A stretch of DNA of 34,043 nt. Origin: Sulfurovum sp. Lineage in GTDB: Bacteria; Campylobacterota; Campylobacteria; Campylobacterales; Sulfurovaceae. Position numbers and translations under genes: made by a program. The notes under the pieces were generated by a model. That model was not told the origin of the DNA, did not search any database, and saw only the letters and a program-made list of their open reading frames with translations. Within the stretch, counting starts at the first letter, position 1. Each line of letters opens with the position of its first letter. The stretch is taken from assembly GCA_024763175.1 (NCBI GenBank), contig JANTGA010000010.1, positions 1-34,043 on the forward strand. Reading direction: 5' to 3'. Of this stretch, positions 6,429-14,821 are shown in pieces.

Positions 6429-8792
6429 ATGAGCGATAATTCGGGACAGGAAGAGGGTCAGGCAGTGGAGAGAGGAAAAATAGAGGATGGTATCAAAAAA
6501 AGTGGGGTCGAGATAGACCTCAGAGTGCTGTGGGGTGCTCTCTATCGTTCCAGACTGACTATCATCCTGATCACGATACTCCTGGGTTCTGCAGCTTATC
6601 TTTACGCTTATTTGAAAGTCAATATTTACGAAGCAAAAGCGACGATCGAAGTGGGACGTGGATCATCCGGAGGAAGCAGCAAGGAGGATGTACTCTCCAG
6701 CCTCTCAGACAGTATGAGCCTCGATACGCAGTTTGATATCATCACGTCTCGGCTCGTCACAAACATTGCCCTCAAGCATGTAGATTGGAGATATCACTAT
6801 TTTGTCAAAACACGCCTGAAAGAGTGGGAACTCTACAAGAGCTCTCCCATCCGCGCCGACATAACAAAGGGCATCGGTATCAACTTTTTCTTCTACCCAT
6901 CAAGTGATCCCGAGAGCTTCCGGCTCCAGGCCAAGGGGAGAGAAAAAGAGGGTCAATGGGAGATTGACAAAACATACCATTTCAATGAAGAGATCAAGAC
7001 TCCCTATTTTGAGTTGAGCATCCATAGAGTGCAGGAAAATCCGATAGTTGATGGGAGGTATCGCTTCTATGTCCTCTCTCCGCTCCGAGCCACACTGGCT
7101 GCACTGGGTGGTATCAGTGTTGATTATGGTGAAGGATACTCCAGTGTCTTAACCATCAAAAACCAAGATACGGTACCGCTGCGTGCCCAAGAGTTTCTCA
7201 ACGCGATTGCCCAGGCATATATGGAACAAAATATCGAGAAGAAGACCCACGAAGCATCAAAAATGCTGGATTTTATCAATGAGCAACTCATCCAGATCCA
7301 AAAGAGTCTCGATGAGGCTGCCGAAAAATTGGAAGATTTCAAGAGAAACACCAATACGGCAGAGATGAGTACCAAAACCAAACTGATCATCGGCAAAATG
7401 AGTGAGTACGAAGGTCGACTCGTCGACATCTCTATAGAGGAGAGTATGCTCAATGCCCTGCAGCAACAGATCATGAGCGGGAAAAAGCTGGAATCTCTCT
7501 CTATCGCGGGACTCAAAGTCAAGGGGTCGACACTTTCGCGACTCATCCAGGAACTGCAGCAAGCCATCCTCAAAAGAAACAGCCTGAGTCTTGACATCAC
7601 CAACTCCAACCGCGAAATGACAAAGCTGGACAACATGATCAATCACCTCAAAGATGTGATAGCCAATACCATCAACAATCTCAAACTCAGTGTCAAAGAG
7701 CGCCGAAAATTGATACAGCAGTCTATCGATGAGCAGGAGAGACGGCTCAAAGACTTGCCGACAGATGAGAAGATCTACAGTCGCCTGGAGCGTAATTTTC
7801 AAGTCAACCAGGAGATCTACTCCTACTTGCTCAAAAAGCGATCGGAAACCGCCATACTCAAAGCCTCCACTGTCAGCAAAAACAGAATCGTTGACCCCGC
7901 ACTTCTCCCTGCTTCTCCCACCAAGCCCAATCGTATGCGGATCACTGCTCTGGGGACGATACTGGGACTCATGCTGGGCATACTCTATGCAGTGATACGT
8001 GAACTAATGGATGACACAATAAAAAACGAAGAGGATATCCGTCGCGTATCAACACTGCCTATCCTCGGACAGATACCCCATATCGATTTCGTCGAAGAGC
8101 ATAAAATAGTCGTTCTGGACAAACCAAAATCAATCACAACGGAGGCATTTAGAACACTGCGTGCCAATCTGCGCTATATGGCAGTCTCCAAAAATCCAAG
8201 AGTGATCGCCATCACTTCTACAGTAGGGACAGAAGGCAAATCCACTATCTCCGCAAATCTGGGCGCCATCATATCGCTCTCGGGAAAAAGGACGATCATC
8301 CTCAACCTCGACCTGAGAAAACCGGCACTCTCTACCCTCTTCAATCTCCCCAATAACAAAGGGATGAGCTCACTCCTCTCCGGCAGAGCCACACTCGAGG
8401 AGGTGGTCCAGGGAACAGAATACAAAAATCTCTCTTTTATCCCCTCCGGACCGATTCCACCCAATCCCACGGAGCTGATCCAGGAGGGAGGCATCGAAAA
8501 CCTGCTCAAAACACTGAAAGATCACTATGACATCATCATCCTCGATACCCCCCCGATCGGCTTGGTGGCGGATGCACTGAGTCTCATGCACATCGCAGAT
8601 ATTTCAATCTATGTCGTACGAGCCAAGCACTCCAAGCAGGAATTTCTAGTCAATGCCGAACGGCTTAAAAGTGAAAAAAATATTCACAGCCTGGGTATAC
8701 TGGTCAATGATGTAGGTCACGGACTCACTTATGGCTACAACTATGGATATCGTAGCTATGAACACAGCTACTATGGGGAAGAAAAAGCGTAA
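6429..8792 (+). CDS. Wzc-like polysaccharide co-polymerase / BY-type tyrosine autokinase
   Basis: Inner-membrane chain-length regulator fused to a bacterial tyrosine kinase, 787 aa. A Wzz domain begins with a membrane helix at about residues 43-61. A long periplasmic coiled-coil segment follows, then a PASPTKPNR stretch and a second helix near 510-530. The kinase has Walker A TVGTEGKST (Lys604), Walker A' ILNLDLRKP (Asp628) and Walker B IIILDTPP (Asp706). The C-terminus carries seven tyrosines between 768 and 782, the expected autophosphorylation cluster. It should control polymer length and export with the upstream genes. The ATG at 6429 has no Shine-Dalgarno, whereas a GTG at 6465 has AGGAAGAGG eight bases upstream, so the protein may be 775 aa. 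No cognate phosphatase or Wza-like porin is visible. Confidence 0.94.
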   Translation: MSDNSGQEEGQAVERGKIEDGIKKSGVEIDLRVLWGALYRSRLTIILITILLGSAAYLYAYLKVNIYEAKATIEVGRGSSGGSSKEDVLSSLSDSMSLDTQFDIITSRLVTNIALKHVDWRYHYFVKTRLKEWELYKSSPIRADITKGIGINFFFYPSSDPESFRLQAKGREKEGQWEIDKTYHFNEEIKTPYFELSIHRVQENPIVDGRYRFYVLSPLRATLAALGGISVDYGEGYSSVLTIKNQDTVPLRAQEFLNAIAQAYMEQNIEKKTHEASKMLDFINEQLIQIQKSLDEAAEKLEDFKRNTNTAEMSTKTKLIIGKMSEYEGRLVDISIEESMLNALQQQIMSGKKLESLSIAGLKVKGSTLSRLIQELQQAILKRNSLSLDITNSNREMTKLDNMINHLKDVIANTINNLKLSVKERRKLIQQSIDEQERRLKDLPTDEKIYSRLERNFQVNQEIYSYLLKKRSETAILKASTVSKNRIVDPALLPASPTKPNRMRITALGTILGLMLGILYAVIRELMDDTIKNEEDIRRVSTLPILGQIPHIDFVEEHKIVVLDKPKSITTEAFRTLRANLRYMAVSKNPRVIAITSTVGTEGKSTISANLGAIISLSGKRTIILNLDLRKPALSTLFNLPNNKGMSSLLSGRATLEEVVQGTEYKNLSFIPSGPIPPNPTELIQEGGIENLLKTLKDHYDIIILDTPPIGLVADALSLMHIADISIYVVRAKHSKQEFLVNAERLKSEKNIHSLGILVNDVGHGLTYGYNYGYRSYEHSYYGEEKA

Positions 8793-8844
8793 TCCCGGCT
8801 CAAGTGGAAAGAGAAAACGATCAGCCGGATCGAAGTAGGCAGCT

Positions 8845-10203
8845 TTATCGCGGAACGCCGGGGAAACTTCCGCCGCCGCCCTGCATTTGGGACATCATAT
8901 CCTGCATCTGCTTCATACCGCCTTTGCCGGAGAGCTTCTTGGCCATTTTGGCGGCGTTTTTGAACTGCTTGAGGATGCGGTTGACCTGCTGCTGGTCGAG
9001 ACCGGCTCCTTTGGAGATCCTGCGTTTTCTGCTGTTGGTCAAGAGGTCTGGGTTTTCACGCTCTTTGGGGGTCATAGAAGAGATGAGTGCCTTGATGCGA
9101 TTGACCTCTTCGGAGTTGTCAAGATCCATATCGCCGATCTGCTTGGCCATATTGCCCATACCGGGGATCATACTCAGCAGGGACTTCATCGACCCCAGCT
9201 TCTTCATCTGTTCCATCTGTTCGACAAAGTCATTGAAGTTGAACTGCCCTTTTTTGATCTTCTGTGTGAGACGCTTCGCCTGCTTCTCGTCGATAACAGC
9301 GCCTGTTTTTTCTGCGAGGGATTCGATATCCCCCGCCCCCATCAGACGGCTGACGATCCTGTCAGGGAGGAATTGCTCTATATCGGGCATCTTTTCACCC
9401 GCACCGATAAAGCGCAGCGGTACACCGACCTGCTGCGCCAGTCCGAGAGCCACACCGCCTTTACTGTCCCCGTCAAACTTGGTCAGAATGACACCGCTGA
9501 TACCGATCTTCTCCTTGAACGTCTGTGCTGTCCGAACCGCATCCTGTCCTGTCATCGCATCGGCAACATAGAAGAGTTCATCGGGATTGGCCGCTTTTTT
9601 GACACTGTCCAGCTCATCCATCAGCTCTTCATCGATCGCCAACCGCCCGGCAGTATCGATCAACACCACATCATAGAGCTCGTTTTCTGCTTTTGTCAAT
9701 GCCCTCTTGACAATCTCAACCGGCGAAGCGTTCTCGTCGGCTACCAACTCTACTTCGATATGGCTGCATATCTGTCTGAGCTGTTCGACCGCTGCGAGTC
9801 TCTGCAGGTCCGCTGCGACGACCAGGACTTTCTTCTTCTTTTGCTCTTTGAGAAAGTAGGCAAGCTTTCCGGTCGTTGTCGTCTTACCCGAGCCCTGCAG
9901 ACCGATCATCAGCACGACGGTTGGCGGCTTGGAAGCAAAGACAAAGCCCTGGTTTCCCTCCACTGTCAATATCTGTGTCAATTCACTCTGGAGCGCTCTG
10001 AGAAAATTGTCTTTTCCGATACCACTTTTTTTGGTTTCCCGCTCAACGGTTGTGATCAACTCTTTGACTACCTTGTGGTGGACATCTGCCTTGAGAAGTG
10101 ACTTTTTGAGCTCCGAAGTCGCTTTTTTGAGTGCTTTTTCATCATCGTGAAATCGGATTTTTCCAATGGCGTTTTTAAAACTGTCGGTTAACGTATCAAA
10201 CAT
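8845..10203 (-). CDS. ffh: Signal recognition particle protein Ffh
   Basis: SRP54 GTPase, 452 aa, which binds signal peptides emerging from the ribosome and 4.5S RNA and delivers nascent membrane proteins to FtsY. The N domain occupies about residues 1-85. The G domain has P-loop GLQGSGKT (101-108), DTAGRL, and TKFDGDSKGG. The C-terminal M domain is methionine-rich and ends GGMKQMQDMMSQMQGGGG. Length is normal for the family. AGAGAGAAA precedes the ATG. Its stop faces the BY-kinase stop across 52 bp. In many bacteria, including Campylobacterota as I recall them, ffh is followed by rpsP-rimM-trmD-rplS. Here the polysaccharide locus occupies that position. The gene upstream is the interrupted McrB-N-like accessory gene. 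Confidence 0.98.
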   Translation of the reverse strand: MFDTLTDSFKNAIGKIRFHDDEKALKKATSELKKSLLKADVHHKVVKELITTVERETKKSGIGKDNFLRALQSELTQILTVEGNQGFVFASKPPTVVLMIGLQGSGKTTTTGKLAYFLKEQKKKKVLVVAADLQRLAAVEQLRQICSHIEVELVADENASPVEIVKRALTKAENELYDVVLIDTAGRLAIDEELMDELDSVKKAANPDELFYVADAMTGQDAVRTAQTFKEKIGISGVILTKFDGDSKGGVALGLAQQVGVPLRFIGAGEKMPDIEQFLPDRIVSRLMGAGDIESLAEKTGAVIDEKQAKRLTQKIKKGQFNFNDFVEQMEQMKKLGSMKSLLSMIPGMGNMAKQIGDMDLDNSEEVNRIKALISSMTPKERENPDLLTNSRKRRISKGAGLDQQQVNRILKQFKNAAKMAKKLSGKGGMKQMQDMMSQMQGGGGSFPGVPR

Positions 10204-10303
10204 TTTTTCTCTCTATTCTTTCTGTAATGACGCGATTTTACCCTACAAGGGCTTAAGAGTCTCTCGAGAATCTATTTCGTCCATCCAAAACATCTTTGCA
10301 CAA

Positions 10304-11122
10304 TCAACCGATACGCTTGATCAGATCCCATTTATTGATAGAATAATCCCTGCAAGCATCCAGATCCATTGACCCCATCGAGCGGATATAATCACGATAA
10401 AGCCCTATCTCTTCTTCGATAGTATCAAGCTCCAACCCCGCCCCCAAATAGACAGGAGTCATGACAAATCCCGCTTTGCTGCTCAATTCATCAAAAAGAT
10501 TTTCTACCCCTGTCGTTATCGTTTCCCGATTCTCTTTGGTATCAAACATTTTAAGAAAGTTCTCCAAATCATCATATTTATCCTCTTCTATTTGAGCTAT
10601 ACCAAGTACCGAATAGAATGACAAGTACTCTGATGCGACTCTTCTCAGTAAATTCCTGTTTTTTGCCTTGCTATAAGAGGCATAACCACGGCTCTCTTTG
10701 AGAGATTTTTGACGATATAATCTTTTCAGAATATCATAGGGCACCACGTCGGTCTTTGTGCCGGTTTCAAAATTCAATACGGGCATACCGCCTAAAATTA
10801 TGGAAATAATATCATTTTTGACTTTTTTAAATACCTCATCGGGGCTATTGCCTAAATATGTATACCATCCATAATCACTTGTATATGATCTGGTGCTATC
10901 ACTCTTTTTGTCCTGTTTATCTTTATGGGAATATATGCCAAACTTAAAAGAAGAACCTCCCCAAATACTACCCAAGCTGTCAAGTTTTGATTCAATCCAG
11001 TGAGTAAATGTATCTTTTGATCCCACTTTTGCATACTCATCCAAAGTCATTTTTTCAATTTTATCAAGAGGTCATTTTTTTAAAAAATCATCCCATAGCT
11101 GATATTGCTCTTTTCTATTCAT
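10304..11122 (-). pseudogene. McrB-N-like gene interrupted by an in-frame TGA (nonsense), no AAA+ domain
   Basis: A reading frame of 272 codons plus stop, starting with ATG at 11122 behind a good Shine-Dalgarno (AGAGGA, 8 bp away). Codon 17 (11072-11074) is TGA between KK and PLDKIEK, and the same frame then stays open to 10304. The downstream part alone could start at 11050 (248 aa), but it lacks a Shine-Dalgarno there. The sequence TLDEYAKVG..TFTHWIE..LGSIWGGSSFKFGIY, followed by YGWYTYLG and VFKKVKNDI, resembles from memory the N-terminal domain of McrB-like restriction ATPases. No GTPase/AAA+ motif follows. It is 21 bp downstream of the DUF234-type ATPase gene and in the same operon. Base composition is AT-richer than its neighbours. 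I read it as a decayed gene; readthrough or a sequencing error is possible. Confidence 0.6.
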
Positions 11123-11143
11123 TTCTAAGTTCCTCTAATATAT

Positions 11144-12517
11144 TTATTTATGATCTATAACCCTTTCAAACCCCTCAACCAAAACAACCTCCTCATCTTC
11201 TCTCGCTCTCCCAATCAAAGTATCCGTAAACCCGCTTTTAGAAAAGAGTATATAGTAACGCGCAGATAATTTTGTATCGATCAACTCGCTTTTTTCCATT
11301 AAAGCATCCAATATATCTATACCTACTTTCTTGTTGGACCACTTACACTCACCGACGATCAAAGCATCTTCGGCTATGCCCACAACATCGATCTCTTCAT
11401 TTCTGCTCCACCATCTACCGCATTTAAGCACATCAAAATTGCGCTGCACAAAATCAATAGCCAAATCTTCATAGGTTTTGGATACAAACTCACTGAAGCT
11501 TTCTTTGATCTTATTGAGCGCATAGGCAGTATTGCCCATTTCCAGCTGGCTCTTGTAGGGCAGCACATAGGAGAACCAGAAGCGGAAATAATTGTCTTTG
11601 ATGAAGTAGAGGCCTTTCTTGCTTTTGGCCGGATTGCTTTCGGTGATGGGCACCTCTTTGTAGAGGATTTCCAGTTCGATCAGCTTGGAGATGAAAGAGG
11701 TAATATTTTGCACATTTTTACCCAATTTACCAGCAATATTGCCTATCTTGTGTTCTCCGCCGGCTATCACTTCCAATATACTGAAATAGGTGATAGGTTC
11801 GTTGACCTCATTTTGGAGTATGTATCGTGGCTCATCGTACAGAAAAGCATTTTTGTCAAGTATGTAAACCTCCATACTCTTGAAAATATCCCCTTCATAA
11901 CGAAAAGACTCCAGATATTTCGGTACCCCATACAGCATAGCATACAGCTCTATCTGCTGCACAAAGGATAGTTTCGGGAAAAAAGCGTTCATATACTCAT
12001 ATTTTAGAGCATCGAGTTTTATGCTGCTGGTCCTTCTGCCATAGAGTGGTGAACTATATGAGAGTGTCTGCTCGTACATCATAGAGATGATAGAGCCGCA
12101 CAGTACCAAATGAATATTTTTCTCTTTGATGATTTCATCGACTATCAACTGAAACTGCGAGGGGATAGAGCTGTCTATTTTGCTCAAATATTGGAATTCA
12201 TCTATCACAATGATAAGTTTTTCGGAAAATGACTGTCTGGTGATATAAGCAAAGATCTGCTCGAAGTTTTCAAATGTCAAATTTGGCAGCAGCACATCAT
12301 CGAGCTGCGCAGCCACGATATTTTGAAAGCGTTTCAGTACCAGTTTCATAGATTCCTGTGTCACTAGAAAATAGAGATGCGGCCTTGATGAGATATATTG
12401 TTTAATCAGAGTCGTTTTGCCAACCCTTCTTCTCCCATACAGTATCGTGAACCGGAAAGCAGGATGTTTATATTCCTCTTCCAGCTTCGCCAGCACTTTT
12501 TCTCTATCGACAAACAT
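11144..12517 (-). CDS. ATP-binding protein with archaeal-type ATPase domain and DUF234-like C-terminus
   Basis: A 457 aa protein of the ATPase_2 + DUF234 architecture. The N-terminal P-loop is YGRRRVGKTTLI (Lys34, Thr35) and Walker B is KLIIVIDEFQYL. A winged-helix-like middle follows (GNIAGKLGKNVQNITSFISKL). The C-terminus contains EEIDVVGIAEDALIVGECKW, where Asp377, Glu390 and Lys392 match the D-x(n)-E-x-K pattern of PD-(D/E)XK nuclease folds. Proteins of this kind are widespread, often horizontally moved, and poorly characterised; some sit in defence islands. It has its own upstream -10 box and is followed by the McrB-N-like gene. Together they form an AT-richer insert in the housekeeping block between the pseudouridine synthase gene and ffh. 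ATP binding is well supported; nuclease activity is inferred only from the motif. Confidence 0.88.
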   Translation of the reverse strand: MFVDREKVLAKLEEEYKHPAFRFTILYGRRRVGKTTLIKQYISSRPHLYFLVTQESMKLVLKRFQNIVAAQLDDVLLPNLTFENFEQIFAYITRQSFSEKLIIVIDEFQYLSKIDSSIPSQFQLIVDEIIKEKNIHLVLCGSIISMMYEQTLSYSSPLYGRRTSSIKLDALKYEYMNAFFPKLSFVQQIELYAMLYGVPKYLESFRYEGDIFKSMEVYILDKNAFLYDEPRYILQNEVNEPITYFSILEVIAGGEHKIGNIAGKLGKNVQNITSFISKLIELEILYKEVPITESNPAKSKKGLYFIKDNYFRFWFSYVLPYKSQLEMGNTAYALNKIKESFSEFVSKTYEDLAIDFVQRNFDVLKCGRWWSRNEEIDVVGIAEDALIVGECKWSNKKVGIDILDALMEKSELIDTKLSARYYILFSKSGFTDTLIGRAREDEEVVLVEGFERVIDHK

Positions 12518-12527
12518 ACTGTAACCT

Positions 12528-12548
12528 AATCGTTTTTCGATTATTATA
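12528..12548 (-). promoter_or_regulatory. Candidate promoter (-10 TATAAT) with small hairpin upstream of the ATPase gene
   Basis: Read on the minus strand, TATAAT (12543-12548) lies 25 bp before the ATG at 12517. Directly after it is the inverted repeat AATCG-AAAAA-CGATT (12528-12542). No convincing -35 is seen. A separate promoter would suit an inserted accessory operon. Confidence 0.4.
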
Positions 12549-12581
12549 ATATAGATACGATAAATATTATCTTTGGCCTGT

Positions 12582-13313
12582 CTACTTATACCTCAAAATA
12601 TCCTTCGGCTCCGGCGCCTCGAAAGCATAGTCAAAGAGACTCATTCTGGCAGAATGCAGCAAGATCCGCTTGCTCTGAGTACGGCTTCCATACTGCTCAT
12701 CCCCGACGACAGGATGCCCGATGCTGGCAAGGTGTACTCTGATCTGGTGGGTTCTGCCTGTTTTGATCTCGATGGCGACTTTGCTCTTCTTACCCTGGAT
12801 CTCCAATGGCTTGACTTTGGTGTAGGCGGGCTTTCCTCTCAGCTCATCGATGCGGGAAAAGGCTTTGCCCTTTTTGATCGTCAGGATAGGAGATTCGATC
12901 TCTATCTCTTCATAGATAACACCTTCGACCCAGGCGACATACTCTTTTTTGACACGACGGCTTTTGAACTCTCCGATCGCATCACGGATAAAATCCTCAT
13001 TTCTTCCCAGAAGCAAAACACCGCTGGTGTCACGATCGAGACGATGTAGAAGCTCAGCTCCTTCGATCGCATCCTGGATGTCATAGCTGTCTACTTGGGC
13101 CGGCTTGTTGATCGCAACGATATTTTCATCCTCATAGAGGATCTTGACATCTGCCACATCTTCTACCCGGAAACGGGTATCGTCAGGCAACTCTGCCCTG
13201 GCGATCTTCACTTTTTTGTCTCCCACATAGACCAGTCCCCTGTCGATCAGGGCTTTGGCTTTGTTGTTGGAGATCTCCTGCTGTTGCGCCAGGAGTTTGT
13301 ATGCTTTGTCCAT
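12582..13313 (-). CDS. RluA-family RNA pseudouridine synthase
   Basis: Converts specific uridines in rRNA or tRNA to pseudouridine. The N-terminal 50 residues form an S4-type RNA-binding domain (AKALIDRGLVYVGDKKVK). The catalytic domain has INKPAQVDSYD, then HRLDRDTSGVLLLGRN with the catalytic Asp93. RTHQIRVHLASIGHPVVGDEQYG is the conserved C-terminal motif. At 243 aa it is short for RluC/RluD (about 320) but within the range of single-domain epsilonproteobacterial members. The target nucleotide cannot be assigned. It follows the DUF167 gene by 61 bp on the same strand, at the end of the long minus-strand housekeeping block, and is followed by the accessory ATPase gene. Confidence 0.93.
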   Translation of the reverse strand: MDKAYKLLAQQQEISNNKAKALIDRGLVYVGDKKVKIARAELPDDTRFRVEDVADVKILYEDENIVAINKPAQVDSYDIQDAIEGAELLHRLDRDTSGVLLLGRNEDFIRDAIGEFKSRRVKKEYVAWVEGVIYEEIEIESPILTIKKGKAFSRIDELRGKPAYTKVKPLEIQGKKSKVAIEIKTGRTHQIRVHLASIGHPVVGDEQYGSRTQSKRILLHSARMSLFDYAFEAPEPKDILRYK

Positions 13314-13374
13314 TTGATATGATCCTTTTTTGCATTGGTATATTGATTGTCGTTTGGATATTTATTTTGGGCGG

Positions 13375-13665
13375 TTAGCCGAGTAGCTTCTCAGCAAAGA
13401 CTTGAAACTGTTCAGTCAAAGGAAATACGACTCGTTTAATTTTACTGTTTTGTCCTGATTTGAACCGCACGGCACTTTTTGGCACTTTGAAACTTTTGGC
13501 AAGAAACTTGGCCAACTCCTTGTTGGCTGTACCTTCGACTGCCGGAGCCTTGATGCGTACTTTGAGCGCATTGTCGCTATAGATCCCGGAAAATTCGTTT
13601 TTGCTTGCAGCCGGCTGTGCTTTGATGCGCAGCGTCACTTCTCCCTCTGCTACTTCATAGAACAT
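13375..13665 (-). CDS. DUF167 (YggU-like) family protein
   Basis: Small conserved protein of 96 aa whose molecular role is unknown. EVTLRIKAQPAASKNEFSGIY, LKVRIKAPAVEGTANKELAKFLAKSF and AVRFKSGQNSKIKRVVF match the YggU/DUF167 fold. The start is the ATG at 13665, supported by AGGAG about 8 bp upstream and by overlap with the end of waaA by 11 bp. The longer open frame toward 13926 lies within waaA and is not coding. Translational coupling to waaA is likely. Confidence 0.9.
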   Translation of the reverse strand: MFYEVAEGEVTLRIKAQPAASKNEFSGIYSDNALKVRIKAPAVEGTANKELAKFLAKSFKVPKSAVRFKSGQNSKIKRVVFPLTEQFQVFAEKLLG

Positions 13666-14821
13666 CTTCGATCTCCTGAAGAATCGGTCTGATATCTGCT
13701 TCTCTCCTGATTTTGCTGCGGGGGAGGAGTTTGGGATATTGCAGCGCCTCTGCCAATGCCTCTTTTTTGACGACCGTGATCCCCTCGATTCCGGCAAAAA
13801 TATCTTTTTGATTGAAAAAGTGTTCACCCGAAATGATTTTGCAGCCAAACTGCGCTGCTTCAGCAGCATTGTGGCCACCGATCGGCTCGAACGCACCTCC
13901 GAGCACGACGACATCGCTGATCGCATAAAAATTGATCAGCATTCCCAGACTATCGATCAGGACAATATCACTGGACAAACTGCTGTCAAGGCTATACTTT
14001 TGATGTGACCAATCCTGAAGCTGCGCATAATTGCCAATCAATCTGTAGACCTCCTCGAAGCGTTCGGGATGCCGGGGTGCGATAAGCAGTCTGGCATCGG
14101 GCTGTTTTCGCTTCAGTGCCCTGAATGCCTGTAGGATCACAGACTCTTCCCCTGCATGCGTACTTGCTGCACAGACCAGAATGCCGGCAGGCTTGCCCAA
14201 CGTTTGCGTGGGTTTTTCGATATCAGAAAATTTGATATTTCCGGTGACAGTCACATTTTGGGCACCTAGGTTTTTCAGTCGCACTTCATCCTCGGAAGTT
14301 TGTGCATATACGGCATCAATCTGAGCAAATATCTTACGATAAAACCACTTCAAGCGTAGATATTTTGGATAGGAACGCTCATTCATTCGTGCATTGATCA
14401 GGAGTGTCCGAGCCCCTCTGCGACGGGCGAGAAAAAAGAGCAGATACCACAGTTCGGCTTCCATCACCAGCAGTATCCTCTGTGGTTTCATCCACGCAAA
14501 AAGCAGTGTTTCGTAGGGGAGAAATCTACTCTCTTCAGTCTGCCTGGATATCTCATCGTAGCCTGTATTTGTCGTCGTTGTCAAACGCAACAGAGAAGCC
14601 GGAATCGACTTCAGCACAGGGCGCAGGGCCCGCGCTTCACCGAAGCTGCAGCTATGTATCCATACACCATCTTTTGCAAGCGGTGGGTTTTTCCATAAGA
14701 AAAAACGTGCCGGCAGCGATCTGGAGTATTTTTGTTTGAAAGCAAAGAGCAGCAAAAAAGGGAGCGCTGCCAAATAAAGCAGTGCTGTCACTGCCGTATA
14801 AAAAAGGACAAAAGGCTTCAA
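13655..14821 (-). CDS. waaA: 3-deoxy-D-manno-octulosonic acid (Kdo) transferase
   Basis: Inner-membrane enzyme that transfers Kdo from CMP-Kdo to lipid A precursor, making the lipopolysaccharide inner core. It has 388 aa, a little shorter than the roughly 425 aa E. coli enzyme. An N-terminal membrane anchor (residues 5-28) is followed by VWIHSCSFGEARALRP, with Glu62 as the expected catalytic base. Later come NARMNERSYPKY, VYAQTSEDEVRLKNLGA, VTGNIKFSD, APRHPERF and GGAFEPIGGHNAAEAAQFG, all typical of the glycosyltransferase family 30 fold. It abuts the zinc-ribbon gene (stop at 14822, start at 14821) and overlaps the DUF167 gene. It shows that the cell makes Kdo-containing lipopolysaccharide, consistent with a Gram-negative. 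Confidence 0.95.
   Translation of the reverse strand: MKPFVLFYTAVTALLYLAALPFLLLFAFKQKYSRSLPARFFLWKNPPLAKDGVWIHSCSFGEARALRPVLKSIPASLLRLTTTTNTGYDEISRQTEESRFLPYETLLFAWMKPQRILLVMEAELWYLLFFLARRRGARTLLINARMNERSYPKYLRLKWFYRKIFAQIDAVYAQTSEDEVRLKNLGAQNVTVTGNIKFSDIEKPTQTLGKPAGILVCAASTHAGEESVILQAFRALKRKQPDARLLIAPRHPERFEEVYRLIGNYAQLQDWSHQKYSLDSSLSSDIVLIDSLGMLINFYAISDVVVLGGAFEPIGGHNAAEAAQFGCKIISGEHFFNQKDIFAGIEGITVVKKEALAEALQYPKLLPRSKIRREADIRPILQEIEDVL

Noticed and set aside
8795-8828. Inverted repeat CCGGCT ... AGCCGG between the convergent BY-kinase and ffh genes as a terminator
   Set aside because: Only six base pairs with a loop of 22 bases and no T-tract on either strand; likely chance.
8887-10101. 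Long open frame (404 aa) on the plus strand opposite ffh
   Set aside because: It is the antisense of the clearly conserved ffh gene, with His/Leu/Asp-rich composition and no family resemblance.
10253-10303. Possible continuation of the McrB-N-like frame past its TGA (16 codons reading LCKDVLDGRNRF... before TAA)
   Set aside because: Too short and without recognisable family residues; the TGA at 10304-10306 may be the natural end, so a second nonsense codon cannot be claimed.
11059-11074. T6A7 run just before the in-frame TGA as a programmed frameshift site
   Set aside because: The coding frame is the same before and after the TGA, so a frameshift in either direction would not join the two parts.
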